Origin: Photorhabdus akhurstii
GTDB taxonomy: Bacteria; Pseudomonadota; Gammaproteobacteria; Enterobacterales; Enterobacteriaceae
DNA: 64,000 nucleotides
Direction of reading: 5' to 3'
Assembly (NCBI RefSeq): GCF_018448925.1
Contig: NZ_RCWE01000005.1
Location: 62,001 to 126,000 of the forward strand
Both the position numbers and the translations under genes were made by a program. The notes under the pieces are model-generated. The model was not told where the DNA came from. It saw nothing but the letters and a program-made list of their open reading frames with translations, and ran no database searches. Within the stretch, counting starts at the first letter, position 1; each line of letters opens with the position of its first letter. Positions 10,842 through 22,098 of this stretch are shown here, piece by piece.

Positions 10842-12212
10842 ATGCGTATTCATATTCTTGGTATCTGCGGCACTTTTATGGGTGGACTGGCGATTTTGGC
10901 ACGTTCTCTTGGCCATGAAGTGACTGGTTCTGATGCCAATGTTTATCCACCAATGAGTACCTTACTGGAAAAACATGGGATTAATCTGATTCAGGGATAT
11001 GACCCGGCACAGTTGGATTCTGCGCCAGATATGGTCATCATCGGTAATATTATGAGCCGTGGGAATCTTTGTGTAGAAGCGGTGCTGGAGCGTGGGCTCC
11101 CTTATACTTCTGGCCCACAATGGCTGCATGATTATGTTTTGCCTGAACGTTGGGTGCTGGCGGTTGCAGGGACGCATGGCAAGACAACAACTGCGGGTAT
11201 GTTAGCCTGGATTTTGGAAGCTTGTGGTTATAAACCAGGTTTCTTAATTGGTGGTGTTCCGGGGAATTTTGAAACATCAGCTCAGATCGGGGAAAGCCCG
11301 TTTTTCGTAATAGAAGCTGATGAATATGACAGTGCTTTTTTTGATAAACGATCTAAGTTTGTTCATTACAGCCCACGTACGCTGATCATGAACAATCTGG
11401 AATTCGATCATGGTGATATTTTTGGCGATCTGGCAGCTATTCAGAGACAGTTCCATCATCTTGTTAGGATCGTTCCGGGTAGTGGCAAGATCCTTATCCC
11501 GGATAACGATATTAACCTGAAACAGGTTTTGTCTATGGGCTGTTGGAGTGAATTGGAGCTAGTGGGTGAAACCGGTAACTGGCAGGCAAAAAAGATCAGC
11601 ACAGACAGCCGTAATTATCAGGTGTTTTATGATGGTAAAGTTGTTGGAGAAGTGAACTGGTCTCTGGTGGGTGAACATAATATGCGCAACGGGCTGATTG
11701 CAATTGCCGCTGCACATCATGTTGGTGTCCAGCCAGCAGATGCCTGTTGTGCTCTAAGTGAATTTATTAATGCACGTCGTCGCCTTGAGCTGCGTGGTGA
11801 GGAGAATGGCATCACTGTTTATGATGATTTTGCACATCACCCGACAGCAATACTGGCAACTTTAGAAGCTCTGCGTAGTAAGGTTGGTGGAACTGCGCGT
11901 ATTATTACTGTGTTGGAACCGCGTTCAAATACCATGAGAATGGGTATCAGTAAGAATGAGATCGCGCCAGCACTAGGACGTGCTGACGAAGTGTTTTTAT
12001 TTCAGCCAGCTAATATTAAATGGCATGTATCAGAAATTGCAGATCGCTGTGTTCAGCCCGCTTACTGGAGTGCCGATATCGATTCACTGGTAAATATGAT
12101 TGTTGATAAGGCACAACAGGGTGATCATATTCTGGTTATGAGTAATGGTGGGTTTGGTGGTATTCATGAAAAATTGCTATTTGCACTGAATAAAAAAGCT
12201 TATCGATCCTGA
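10842..12212 (+). CDS. mpl: UDP-N-acetylmuramate:L-alanyl-gamma-D-glutamyl-meso-diaminopimelate ligase
   Basis: Recycles peptidoglycan by joining the salvaged tripeptide L-Ala-gamma-D-Glu-meso-DAP to UDP-MurNAc. The ATG at 10842, preceded by AGGAAA, gives 456 residues beginning MRIHILGICGTFMGG, as in E. coli Mpl (457). The Mur-ligase ATP loop GTHGKTT is at residues 110-116, followed by the central-domain motif 'EADEYDSAFFDKR' and the C-terminal-domain motif 'DDFAHHPTAI'. An 18-codon upstream extension exists but lacks support. The gene is divergent from fbp and convergent with argR. Confidence 0.96.
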   Translation: MRIHILGICGTFMGGLAILARSLGHEVTGSDANVYPPMSTLLEKHGINLIQGYDPAQLDSAPDMVIIGNIMSRGNLCVEAVLERGLPYTSGPQWLHDYVLPERWVLAVAGTHGKTTTAGMLAWILEACGYKPGFLIGGVPGNFETSAQIGESPFFVIEADEYDSAFFDKRSKFVHYSPRTLIMNNLEFDHGDIFGDLAAIQRQFHHLVRIVPGSGKILIPDNDINLKQVLSMGCWSELELVGETGNWQAKKISTDSRNYQVFYDGKVVGEVNWSLVGEHNMRNGLIAIAAAHHVGVQPADACCALSEFINARRRLELRGEENGITVYDDFAHHPTAILATLEALRSKVGGTARIITVLEPRSNTMRMGISKNEIAPALGRADEVFLFQPANIKWHVSEIADRCVQPAYWSADIDSLVNMIVDKAQQGDHILVMSNGGFGGIHEKLLFALNKKAYRS

Positions 12213-12232
12213 AAGTAACTGTGGGAAAATGA

Positions 12233-12254
12233 ATCGCGCCATTGTTGGCGCGTT
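12233..12254. terminator. GC-rich hairpin between mpl and argR
   Basis: CGCGCC and GGCGCG pair around ATTGTT between two convergent stops. The flanking T content is modest, so this is a probable shared terminator. Confidence 0.6.
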
Positions 12255-12257
12255 CAT

Positions 12258-13185
<928 letters not shown>

Positions 13186-14124
13186 ATGAAAGTTGCAGTT
13201 CTCGGTGCAGCCGGTGGTATTGGTCAGGCTCTTGCTCTTCTACTAAAAACCCAGCTTCCTTCAGGTTCAGAACTCTCTTTATATGATATCGCTCCAGTGA
13301 CACCTGGGGTGGCTGTTGATCTGAGCCACATTCCAACGGAAGTAAAAATTAAAGGCTTTGCCGGTGAAGATGCCACTCCTGCGTTAGAGGGAGCAGATGT
13401 TGTATTGATTTCTGCGGGTGTTGCCCGTAAACCTGGCATGGATCGTTCAGATCTGTTTAATGTTAACGCGGGTATCGTTCGTAACCTGGTAGAACAAGTG
13501 GCTAAAACTTGTCCGAAAGCACTGATTGGGATTATTACTAACCCAGTCAACACAACTGTAGCTATTGCAGCCGAAGTGCTGAAAAAAGCGGGTGTATATG
13601 ACAAAAACCGGCTGTTTGGCATCACAACTCTAGATGTTATTCGTTCTAATACTTTTGTTGCTGAATTGAAAGATAAAAAACCACAGGAAATCGAAGTGCC
13701 CGTCATCGGTGGTCATTCTGGTGTGACAATCTTACCTCTGTTGTCGCAGATCCCAGGTGTGAGCTTTACTGATGAAGAGTTGGTTGCCTTAACTAAACGT
13801 ATTCAGAATGCCGGCACTGAAGTGGTTGAAGCTAAAGCGGGTGGAGGATCTGCAACTCTGTCTATGGGGCAAGCTGCGGCTCGTTTGGGGCTCTCTTTGG
13901 TCCGCGGCTTACAAGGCGAAAGTGATGTTGTAGAGTGTGCTTATGTTGAAGGTGATGGCGAATATGCTCGCTTCTTCGCTCAGCCGGTTCGTTTGGGTAA
14001 AAATGGCGTAGAAGAGCGTTTGGACATTGGTCAGTTGAGTGATTTTGAGCAGAAAGCGCTGGAAGGCATGCTAGATGTATTGAGAAAAGATATAGAATTA
14101 GGCGAAAAATTTATTAATAACTAA
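13186..14124 (+). CDS. mdh: malate dehydrogenase (NAD)
   Basis: TCA-cycle enzyme interconverting malate and oxaloacetate with NAD. The 312-residue protein has the NAD-binding glycine motif GAAGGIGQ at residues 7-14, the substrate-binding arginines in '[11 protein letters not shown]' around residue 81-91, Arg in 'LDVIRSNTF', and the catalytic His in 'IGGHSGVT'. Size and sequence match the E. coli dimeric enzyme. The ATG at 13186 follows AAGGAG at a good distance. It is transcribed alone and ends in a hairpin terminator. Confidence 0.98.
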   Translation: MKVAVLGAAGGIGQALALLLKTQLPSGSELSLYDIAPVTPGVAVDLSHIPTEVKIKGFAGEDATPALEGADVVLISAGVARKPGMDRSDLFNVNAGIVRNLVEQVAKTCPKALIGIITNPVNTTVAIAAEVLKKAGVYDKNRLFGITTLDVIRSNTFVAELKDKKPQEIEVPVIGGHSGVTILPLLSQIPGVSFTDEELVALTKRIQNAGTEVVEAKAGGGSATLSMGQAAARLGLSLVRGLQGESDVVECAYVEGDGEYARFFAQPVRLGKNGVEERLDIGQLSDFEQKALEGMLDVLRKDIELGEKFINN

Positions 14125-14167
14125 TTTATATATTTTATAAGTAAAAAATATATATCTATGAAATAGT

Positions 14168-14203
14168 AAAACCGCTGGTATAGCGAATTACCGGCGGTTT
14201 TTA
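14168..14203 (+). terminator. Rho-independent terminator of mdh
   Basis: AAACCGCTGGTA pairs with TACCGGCGGTTT around a short loop and is followed by a T-run, 45 bases after the mdh stop. Confidence 0.85.
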
Positions 14204-14225
14204 TTCAACGAATATAATTCGTTAG

Positions 14226-14492
14226 CTAATTATTTGTTTGTTCGCGTACTTTCCTTTCTAATAATTCTCCAGTATTTGGATCAAAATAACGACTTGGCCA
14301 AATTTCTGAAGGGTGTATTTCCAGATAATTCGCAATTATCCATTCCCCCTTTGGCCACGGCCGAGATAGCGCATTGGCTAGGGTCGACGAGCTAAGCCCC
14401 GCTCTGCGTGATACTTCAGCTAAGGTTGTTCCCCGCTTGCGTAAAGCTGCAATTATATCGGCAGGATGCCAATCAGATTTCCTTGAAATCAT
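14226..14492 (-). CDS. sfsB: Ner/Nlp-type transcriptional regulator SfsB
   Basis: An 88-residue protein similar to the phage Mu Ner repressor and to E. coli SfsB (Nlp). The family motif runs from 'DWHPADIIAALRKRGTTLAE' (helix 1) to the helix-turn-helix 'VSRRAGLSSSTLANAL' and the tail 'WPKGEWIIANYLEIHPSEIWPSRY'. The ATG at 14492 is preferred over the longer in-frame extension because it follows AAAGGAT and matches homologue length. In E. coli sfsB also lies next to ispB and activates maltose genes; its targets here are unknown. It is divergent from the two MuA-like genes. Confidence 0.88.
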   Translation of the reverse strand: MISRKSDWHPADIIAALRKRGTTLAEVSRRAGLSSSTLANALSRPWPKGEWIIANYLEIHPSEIWPSRYFDPNTGELLERKVREQTNN

Positions 14493-14675
14493 TTTTAATC
14501 CTTTTTTTATTAAATTTGATGCCATTAGTGGTATAAATAACAGGTACGCATGAGAGTAATAACGAACTTAAACCTGTTATTGAGAAATAAAATAGCATTA
14601 TTTTTCTAAAAATATTTCCAAATTTTTTCTTAAAAACTTCTTTTTTGAACTTGGTTACAAAAATAGAGAAACGTG

Positions 14676-15023
14676 ATGAAAAAAGAGTGGTATTCGGCCA
14701 AGGAGTTAATCGGTGTAGGTGAGTTACCTGGATCACCACAAGGAGTTAATGCCAGAGCAAAACGCGAGGAGTGGTTACGTCAGAAAAGACGAGGTAAACA
14801 GGGTAAAGCGGTAGAGTATCACTACTCCTGTTTCCCGGAAACGACCATTGCAGCACTGGAGCTTCATGAATCATCTTCTGAGTATCAGGTGCAGAAGCAA
14901 GATCCTTTATCGATTTGGGTTGGTGCTTTCCATCAGTTATCAGAATCTGAGAAACAGGCTGTGACAGCCATGATCTTACGGGATGGTATCAGAAGTTTTT
15001 TAGAAAAACTTTCTGTTATTTGA
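14676..15023 (+). CDS. small protein with MuA-transposase-type DNA-binding domain (copy 1)
   Basis: A 115-residue protein. Residues 1-65 match the Mu-type winged helix (HTH_Tnp_Mu_1): 'KKEWYSAKELIGVGELPGSP', 'AKREEWLRQKRRG', 'GKAVEYHYSCFP'. In MuA this domain binds the internal enhancer and in Mu repressor the operators. The C-terminal half ('DPLSIWVGAFHQLSESEKQAVTAMILRDG') has no transposase catalytic motif, so this is a stand-alone regulator-like protein. ATG 14676 immediately follows an in-frame GTG. It is a tandem paralogue of the next gene and divergent from sfsB, itself a Mu Ner homologue. Targets unknown. Confidence 0.72.
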   Translation: MKKEWYSAKELIGVGELPGSPQGVNARAKREEWLRQKRRGKQGKAVEYHYSCFPETTIAALELHESSSEYQVQKQDPLSIWVGAFHQLSESEKQAVTAMILRDGIRSFLEKLSVI

Positions 15024-15099
15024 CCTATTTTTGGAAATTAAAAATGCCAACTAACTTGGATTCTTCTTCATTATCCCGGTGCAAAGTGAGAAGAAAAGT

Positions 15100-15480
15100 A
15101 TGAAAAAAGAATGGTACTCAGCTAAAGAGCTGGTTGGTATTGCCGGACTTCCTTCTTCGCCTCAGGGAATAAATCTGATGGCAAGGCGGGAAGGATGGGA
15201 ATATAGACGTAAACGGGGTGTTCAGGGCAAGGCTCTTGAATATCATATAAATAGCTTGCCTGAGGATGTACTTAATGTGCTATCTGTAGGGGAAAGCACT
15301 GTTGATTATGCAAACAAACGGCAAGACCCATTCTTAATTTGGATTGAGGCTTACTATCAACTAACTAAAGTTGAGCGGGAAAAAATTGTGAAATTTATCC
15401 TTCGAGAGGGGCTGGCAAAACTTATTGGTTATATTGATGTGGGTGCTGAAGACGCAGAGAAAAACCTGGAGTCAGATTAA
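15100..15480 (+). CDS. small protein with MuA-transposase-type DNA-binding domain (copy 2)
   Basis: A 126-residue paralogue of the preceding gene from ATG 15100 (ribosome site GAGAAG 7 bases upstream; an in-frame GTG at 15079 is possible). It repeats the same plan: 'KKEWYSAKELVGIAGLPSSP', 'ARREGWEYRRKRG', 'GKALEYHINSLPEDV', then 'DPFLIWIEAYYQLTKVEREKIVKFILREGLAKLI'. The extra C-terminal tail is acidic. The pair evidently arose by duplication and divergence. A DNA-binding role is inferred from the domain; nothing here shows what it regulates. Confidence 0.72.
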   Translation: MKKEWYSAKELVGIAGLPSSPQGINLMARREGWEYRRKRGVQGKALEYHINSLPEDVLNVLSVGESTVDYANKRQDPFLIWIEAYYQLTKVEREKIVKFILREGLAKLIGYIDVGAEDAEKNLESD

Positions 15481-15492
15481 CCCCAGGTTTTG
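15461..15492. terminator. hairpin overlapping the end of the MuA-like gene, facing ispB
   Basis: AAAACCTGG (15461-15469) pairs with CCAGGTTTT (15483-15491) between convergent genes. The stem begins inside the last codons of the upstream gene. T-runs occur on both strands. Confidence 0.75.
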
Positions 15493-15501
15493 TTCTATCG
15501 A

Positions 15502-16473
15502 TTAAGAAAGGCGTTGTACGGCAATATGGGCTAACCCCACGAGTGCTTGCTTGTATGGGGAGTTTTCCAGCGCCTGCAAAGCAGCTATTGCTTTATCTGC
15601 TTCTTCCTCTGCTCGTTTACGGGTATATTCCAATGAGCCGCACTGTTCCATGGTTACCAGTACGGTTTCGAGTAAATGGCGGCCATTACCTTTTTCAATT
15701 GCTTCACGAATGAGTGCTGATTGTTCTGGAGTACCATGATTCATGGCGTGTAGTAAAGGTAATGTTGGTTTACCTTCATTAAGGTCATCACCGGTGTTTT
15801 TGCCTAATGTATCGCTATCGGCATCATAATCTAGTAAGTCGTCTATTAACTGGAATGCAGTGCCTAAATAACGTCCGTAATTTTGTAAAGCGGTTTCTTG
15901 CTCTGGGGTGGCGTTAGAAAGAATTGCAGAAGCATGTGCGGCGACTTCAAATAATCGGGCTGTTTTACTGTAAATCACCCGCATATAATCATCTTCAGAA
16001 ATATTTGGATCATTGCAGTTCATCAACTGTAAAACTTCACCTTCAGCGATAACATTGGTTGCTTCTGACATCAATTTAAGAACTCGCATAGAGTTAAGAG
16101 CGGTCATCATTTGGAAAGAGCGAGTGTATATAAAGTCACCAACCAGTACGCTTGCTGCATTACCAAACATGGCATTGGCGGTCGCTTTGCCACGTCGCAT
16201 GTCTGATTCATCCACAACATCATCATGTAACAAAGTTGCTGTGTGGATAAATTCAATTAATGCGGCAACAGTAATATGCTTATCACCCTGATAACCCAAT
16301 GCTTTGCTAGCCAGGATGGCAATGATTGGGCGGAGGCGTTTTCCACCGCCACTGATTATGTAGTAGCCCAACTGATTGATAAGAGTAACGTCAGAATTCA
16401 ACTGACTAAGAATGGTTTCATTTACCGCTGCCATATCATCAGCGGTTAGCTTGATAATAGATTCTAAATTCAT
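15502..16473 (-). CDS. ispB: octaprenyl diphosphate synthase
   Basis: Extends farnesyl diphosphate with isopentenyl diphosphate to make the ubiquinone/menaquinone side chain. The 323-residue protein has both aspartate-rich motifs of trans-prenyltransferases: DDVVD at residues 84-88 and DDLLD at 211-215, plus the IPP-binding 'GGGKRLRP' at 42-49. It matches E. coli IspB in length. It is divergent from rplU as in E. coli. It is ordinary quinone metabolism and need not be linked to the prenyltransferase operon at 48-58 kb. Confidence 0.97.
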   Translation of the reverse strand: MNLESIIKLTADDMAAVNETILSQLNSDVTLINQLGYYIISGGGKRLRPIIAILASKALGYQGDKHITVAALIEFIHTATLLHDDVVDESDMRRGKATANAMFGNAASVLVGDFIYTRSFQMMTALNSMRVLKLMSEATNVIAEGEVLQLMNCNDPNISEDDYMRVIYSKTARLFEVAAHASAILSNATPEQETALQNYGRYLGTAFQLIDDLLDYDADSDTLGKNTGDDLNEGKPTLPLLHAMNHGTPEQSALIREAIEKGNGRHLLETVLVTMEQCGSLEYTRKRAEEEADKAIAALQALENSPYKQALVGLAHIAVQRLS

Positions 16474-16724
16474 ATTTTTTCGGCTATGGGTTTTAATGCA
16501 GGGCTGTGTTCATATTAACATTAAAATAGTTATTGCTGTGTCTTGATTGTACTCGAAAAACAGTCTAAATAAATGACAATTCAGCAACTATGTTTTTTTA
16601 TCATCTGCTCTAATTCTGCACTTGTCTTCTTAGGCTTTTTTGCGTAGAATTCGCGCCCTATTATGAATATTTATAGCGCGCTCTGGAATGATATTTAAGG
16701 GGGCGTGCGGAAAGCGGAGTTTAT

Positions 16725-17033
16725 ATGTACGCGGTTTTCCAAAGTGGTGGTAAACAACACCGAGTCAGCGAAGGTCAAACTATTCGCCTGGAAAAGCTGG
16801 ACATCGCAACGGGTGAAACTGTTGAGTTTGACCAGGTTCTGATGGTCGCTAATGGTGATGACATTAAAATCGGCGCTCCTGTCGTTGAAGGCGTTAAAAT
16901 CAAAGCTGAAGTCGTTGCCCACGGTCGTGGCGAGAAAATTAAAATCGTTAAATTTCGTCGTCGTAAACACAGCCGTAAGCAGCAAGGCCACCGTCAGTGG
17001 TTCACCGATGTTAAAATCACTGGCATCGCTTAA
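16725..17033 (+). CDS. rplU: 50S ribosomal protein L21
   Basis: The 102-residue protein begins [14 protein letters not shown] and ends with the basic stretch '[21 protein letters not shown]', the 23S rRNA-binding signature of L21. The ATG follows GCGGAG. rpmA starts 19 bases after its stop, so L21 and L27 are co-transcribed as in E. coli. Confidence 0.98.
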   Translation: MYAVFQSGGKQHRVSEGQTIRLEKLDIATGETVEFDQVLMVANGDDIKIGAPVVEGVKIKAEVVAHGRGEKIKIVKFRRRKHSRKQQGHRQWFTDVKITGIA

Positions 17034-17040
17034 GATTTAG

Positions 17041-17310
<270 letters not shown>

Positions 17311-17326
17311 GTTTTTCGAGTTATAA

Positions 17327-18613
<1,287 letters not shown>

Positions 18614-18640
18614 TTCTTTTACTTTCTCATCATAATTAAG

Positions 18641-18666
18641 GGCGCCATATTTGTGGCGCCAATTTT
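18641..18666. terminator. bidirectional terminator, obgE / dacB
   Basis: GGCGCCA and TGGCGCC form a 7-bp stem with a 6-base loop between convergent stops. A short T-run follows on the plus strand. Confidence 0.75.
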
Positions 18667-18667
18667 A

Positions 18668-20116
18668 TCAGTTGCTTTGGTATAAATCTTTATACAGTCT
18701 GCTTTCGAATCGAATCAAAGGAGCCCGACGGTTGCGATGTTCTTTTGGCGGTACGGCGTAAGCAGAAATAAATTGCACGAAAGCAACTTGTTGACCGCTA
18801 GCAGTGGTTATAAAGCCAGCCAAGTTATAAACTCCTTGCAGGGCACCGGTTTTAGCCGAAACTTTTCCGTTTACCCCTGCTTCATCCAGTCCTCCCCGGT
18901 ATCTTAATGTGCCGTCATGACCCGCCAATGGCAGCATGGAAATAAAATCTAATTCTTGATCATGTTGAGCAATAAACTGTAATACTTCCATCATGGTTGC
19001 TGGAGTAATCAGATTATGGCGGGATAATCCTGAGCCATCTACCATCACCGTATTTCCTAGGTCGATGTCTGCTTTTTGTTTTAATACTTGCCGTACCGCA
19101 TCAGAGCCTGAACGCCAGGTTCCTGGTATATCAAAGTGTTCTCGGCCTATTGTCCTAAATACGGTATCAGCAATCATATTGTCAGATTTTTTTAGCATGA
19201 CTTTCAGCAGATCATGTAATGGTGCCGATTGATTTTTAGCCAGAACTTTTCCCGGTTCAGTTGGTAAACTTTGGCGTTTGAGATTACCTGTGATTTCAAT
19301 TCCTGCAACTTGCAATTCATTTTTGAGAATTGCCCCTGCATAGCTGGCGCCATTTTGAATCGCGAAAGCCAGTGGCAACGGTTCACTGCGTTGAGTCAGG
19401 CATCCGGTAAGAGTAAAACGGTTCAGTTCTCCGGGAACGACGTCCAGTTCGCAGTATTGGCTTTCAGAAGAGCCTTTTGCCAATGTCTTAACTTCACTGA
19501 ACATATTTACGGGATAAAAAGATGCTATGCGGATAAATGCGGTATCACCGGGGCGTTCAGCACTATATAGCGAAACTGAAAAACAGTTTCGATCTACAAT
19601 TGCGGCAGCAGGGGGAGCACTGAAACATTGGGTCATGTCATTCCATACCCAACCGGGAGCTTTATCATGGCTGGCAAAAGCGGAAACATCTATCAGAAGG
19701 TTGCCGTCAATTTTTTCCACGCCAGATTGTTTCAAAACGGTGACCATATTGCGAAGTTGTTGACGGGTCAGTGTTGGATCTCCGACAAAACGAGCGATCA
19801 AATTCCCTCTCAGGACGCCGTTTGAAATTTTTCCGTGGCTTTCCAGCGTGGTGATAAAGCGATAATCTTTACCCAGTTGTAACAATGCTGCAAGAGCTGT
19901 GACAACTTTCAGCGTACTCGCTGGTAGAGCCATTTGCTGCCCGTGATAATCAATTAACGGGGTATTGGCACCAACTTTTTGAGCGATTAACGCCAGATTA
20001 GTACCATCAGGCAGATATTGCGTATATTCCTCAACGGGTGTGGCGTTTGCGTTGGGTGTAATTAAGTACAGAGTGGTAACGCAAACTAATCTGCTGGCAA
20101 TTTTAAAGAAGGACAT
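18668..20116 (-). CDS. dacB: D-alanyl-D-alanine carboxypeptidase/endopeptidase (PBP4)
   Basis: Periplasmic class C penicillin-binding protein that trims and opens peptidoglycan cross-links. From the ATG at 20116 it has 482 residues (477 in E. coli) with a signal peptide ending at 'NANA' near residue 25. The catalytic SxxK is S67-T-L-K70 ('LPASTLKVV'), the SxN-type motif is 'KSDNM' and the KTG triad is in 'SAKTGAL'. An in-frame extension to 20194 lacks a signal-like start and is less likely. No strong ribosome site is obvious. It is divergent from greA. Confidence 0.93.
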   Translation of the reverse strand: MSFFKIASRLVCVTTLYLITPNANATPVEEYTQYLPDGTNLALIAQKVGANTPLIDYHGQQMALPASTLKVVTALAALLQLGKDYRFITTLESHGKISNGVLRGNLIARFVGDPTLTRQQLRNMVTVLKQSGVEKIDGNLLIDVSAFASHDKAPGWVWNDMTQCFSAPPAAAIVDRNCFSVSLYSAERPGDTAFIRIASFYPVNMFSEVKTLAKGSSESQYCELDVVPGELNRFTLTGCLTQRSEPLPLAFAIQNGASYAGAILKNELQVAGIEITGNLKRQSLPTEPGKVLAKNQSAPLHDLLKVMLKKSDNMIADTVFRTIGREHFDIPGTWRSGSDAVRQVLKQKADIDLGNTVMVDGSGLSRHNLITPATMMEVLQFIAQHDQELDFISMLPLAGHDGTLRYRGGLDEAGVNGKVSAKTGALQGVYNLAGFITTASGQQVAFVQFISAYAVPPKEHRNRRAPLIRFESRLYKDLYQSN

Positions 20117-20376
20117 AAATTTCGCATATGGATGTAGACGTACCACAATACTAAGGCGCAAAGTGGGGAAAAGTAAACGATGACCCATCACCAAGTCTAC
20201 GTTAGAATGATATATTAATATGTAAAATATGATTGTGAACTCCGGGTAGCCCTGTGGTTTGCACTATTGTTTATTGTCTGTAAGCCCGCCCGACAAGGTG
20301 TGCTCATTGTGCTGTTATCTGAAAACATCAGGATGATGCTTGTTTTTTGCTCAGGAAAGATTTAGAGGATTAATAA

Positions 20377-20853
20377 ATGAAACAGATTCCAATGACGGTA
20401 CGTGGCGCGGATAAGTTGCGCGAAGAGTTAGATTATCTAAAGAACGTACGCCGTCCAAAAATTATTTCAGACATTGCTGAAGCACGTGAACATGGTGATC
20501 TGAAAGAAAACGCTGAATATCATGCTGCTCGTGAACAACAAGGTTTCTGCGAAGGCCGTATTCAGGAAATCGAAGCTAAGCTTTCTAATGCACAGGTGAT
20601 TGATGTCACGAAAATGCCCAAGACTGGACGTGTTATTTTTGGGACTACAGTTACGGTTTTGAATGTTAATACTGATGAAGAGCAGACTTACCGGATTGTG
20701 GGTGACGATGAAGCAGATATTAAAGAAAATTTAATCTCAGTGAATTCACCAATTGCCCGAGGTTTGATAGGTAAAGAAGTTGATGACGTTGTTATTATCA
20801 AAACACCGGGTGGTGAAGTTGAATATGAAATCCTGAAAGTTGAATATATTTAA
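20377..20853 (+). CDS. greA: transcription elongation factor GreA
   Basis: A 158-residue protein that enters the RNA-polymerase secondary channel and stimulates cleavage of backtracked RNA. It has the N-terminal coiled coil with the acidic tip ('[20 protein letters not shown]') and the C-terminal FKBP-like domain ('[15 protein letters not shown]'). Size and sequence match E. coli. The ribosome site is AGAGGA. It is divergent from dacB and followed by a terminator. Confidence 0.98.
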   Translation: MKQIPMTVRGADKLREELDYLKNVRRPKIISDIAEAREHGDLKENAEYHAAREQQGFCEGRIQEIEAKLSNAQVIDVTKMPKTGRVIFGTTVTVLNVNTDEEQTYRIVGDDEADIKENLISVNSPIARGLIGKEVDDVVIIKTPGGEVEYEILKVEYI

Positions 20854-20919
20854 CTTCAGGATTGGCCTGTTGCTATTGATTTACGTTAGGTAAAGTTGCA
20901 CAAGGATCGTGGTGAAAGT

Positions 20920-20947
20920 AAAAAAGGCCGGATATGGCCTTTTTTAT
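20920..20947. terminator. Rho-independent terminator, greA / yhbY
   Basis: AAAAAGGCC pairs with GGCCTTTTT around a 5-6 base loop between convergent genes, with T-runs on both strands. Confidence 0.85.
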
Positions 20948-20986
20948 CATAGTATATGCACGGAATTTTATATAAATGAGGTTTGA

Positions 20987-21280
20987 TTATTTAGGTAAAA
21001 TAATTTTGCGTTCTTCCGATTGGCGGTAAAGAACTAGGATTTTACCGATAATTTGCACATTATATGCACCGGTCTCGCGGACAATTGCATCGGCGATCAA
21101 ATTTTTGGTTTCACGATCTTCGCCTGCGATTTTGACTTTGATAAGCTCATGGTGTGACAGTGTTTGCTCAATTTCGGCCAACACACCTTCGGTCAGGCCG
21201 TTATTACCAATCATGACGACAGGTTTTAGCGGGTGAGCGAGACTTCTCAGGTGTTGTACTTGTTTTTTGTTAAGGGTCAT
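20987..21280 (-). CDS. yhbY: CRM-domain RNA-binding protein YhbY
   Basis: A 97-residue single-domain CRM protein. Its hallmark GxxG loop lies in 'MIGNNGLTEGVLAEIEQTL'. In E. coli YhbY associates with pre-50S particles. The reading begins MTLNKKQVQHLRSLAHPLKP as in homologues. It is divergent from rlmE, the E. coli arrangement. Confidence 0.95.
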   Translation of the reverse strand: MTLNKKQVQHLRSLAHPLKPVVMIGNNGLTEGVLAEIEQTLSHHELIKVKIAGEDRETKNLIADAIVRETGAYNVQIIGKILVLYRQSEERKIILPK

Positions 21281-21420
21281 TGTTTTTTTGCTTAGTTAGG
21301 ATTGAAAACGGGACATTCTACCGCCATCTCATCTCTATCACCATAAATAGTGTGTTGTGGTTTTGGTGTATGGAGCAATAGATATCTGGCTCTTTATTCG
21401 TAGTATAGTTGGAAAGGACA

Positions 21421-22050
21421 ATGGCCAATAAAAAACGTTCGGCAAGCTCTAGTCGCTGGTTACAAGAACACTTTAGTGATAAATATGTTCTGCAAGCACA
21501 GAAAAAAGGGCTTCGTTCTCGCGCTTGGTTTAAACTTGATGAAATTCAACAAAGTGACAAAGTTTTTAAGCCTGGCATGACCGTTGTCGATTTAGGCGCA
21601 GCTCCTGGTGGATGGTCTCAGTACGCAGTGAGTCAAATTAATGATAATGGGCGAGTGATTGCCTGTGATCTTTTACCGATGGATCCCATTGTTGGCGTTG
21701 ATTTCCTTCAGGGTGATTTTCGTGATGAACTTGTATTGAAAGCATTGCTTGAGCGAGTTGGTGATAACAAAGTCCAGGTCGTCATGTCGGATATGGCGCC
21801 CAATATGAGCGGAACACCTGCGGTCGATATTCCTCGATCCATGTATCTGGTTGAATTGGCGTTAGATATGTGTCGTGATGTGCTGGCCCCCGGGGGGAGT
21901 TTTATTGTCAAAGTGTTTCAGGGAGAAGGCTTTGATGAATACCTGAGGGAAATTCGCTCCCTATTTACGAACGTGAAAATTCGTAAGCCGGACGCTTCGC
22001 GGGCACGATCGCGTGAAGTATACATTGTAGCGACAGGGCGGAAACTATAG
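21421..22050 (+). CDS. rlmE: 23S rRNA 2'-O-methyltransferase RlmE (FtsJ/RrmJ)
   Basis: Methylates U2552 of 23S rRNA with S-adenosylmethionine late in 50S assembly. The ATG at 21421 follows GGAAAGGAC and gives 209 residues, the E. coli length. The SAM motif [14 protein letters not shown], the catalytic Lys in '[10 protein letters not shown]', Asp in 'SDMAPN' and Lys in 'SFIVKVFQG' form the K-D-K-E tetrad, completed by the Glu in 'SREVYIV'. Four upstream codons in frame are disregarded. ftsH follows after 48 bases. Confidence 0.97.
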   Translation: MANKKRSASSSRWLQEHFSDKYVLQAQKKGLRSRAWFKLDEIQQSDKVFKPGMTVVDLGAAPGGWSQYAVSQINDNGRVIACDLLPMDPIVGVDFLQGDFRDELVLKALLERVGDNKVQVVMSDMAPNMSGTPAVDIPRSMYLVELALDMCRDVLAPGGSFIVKVFQGEGFDEYLREIRSLFTNVKIRKPDASRARSREVYIVATGRKL

Positions 22051-22098
22051 TACCCTGAATGCTATTTGTTAACACAGTTGTAATATGAGGTTAATCCC

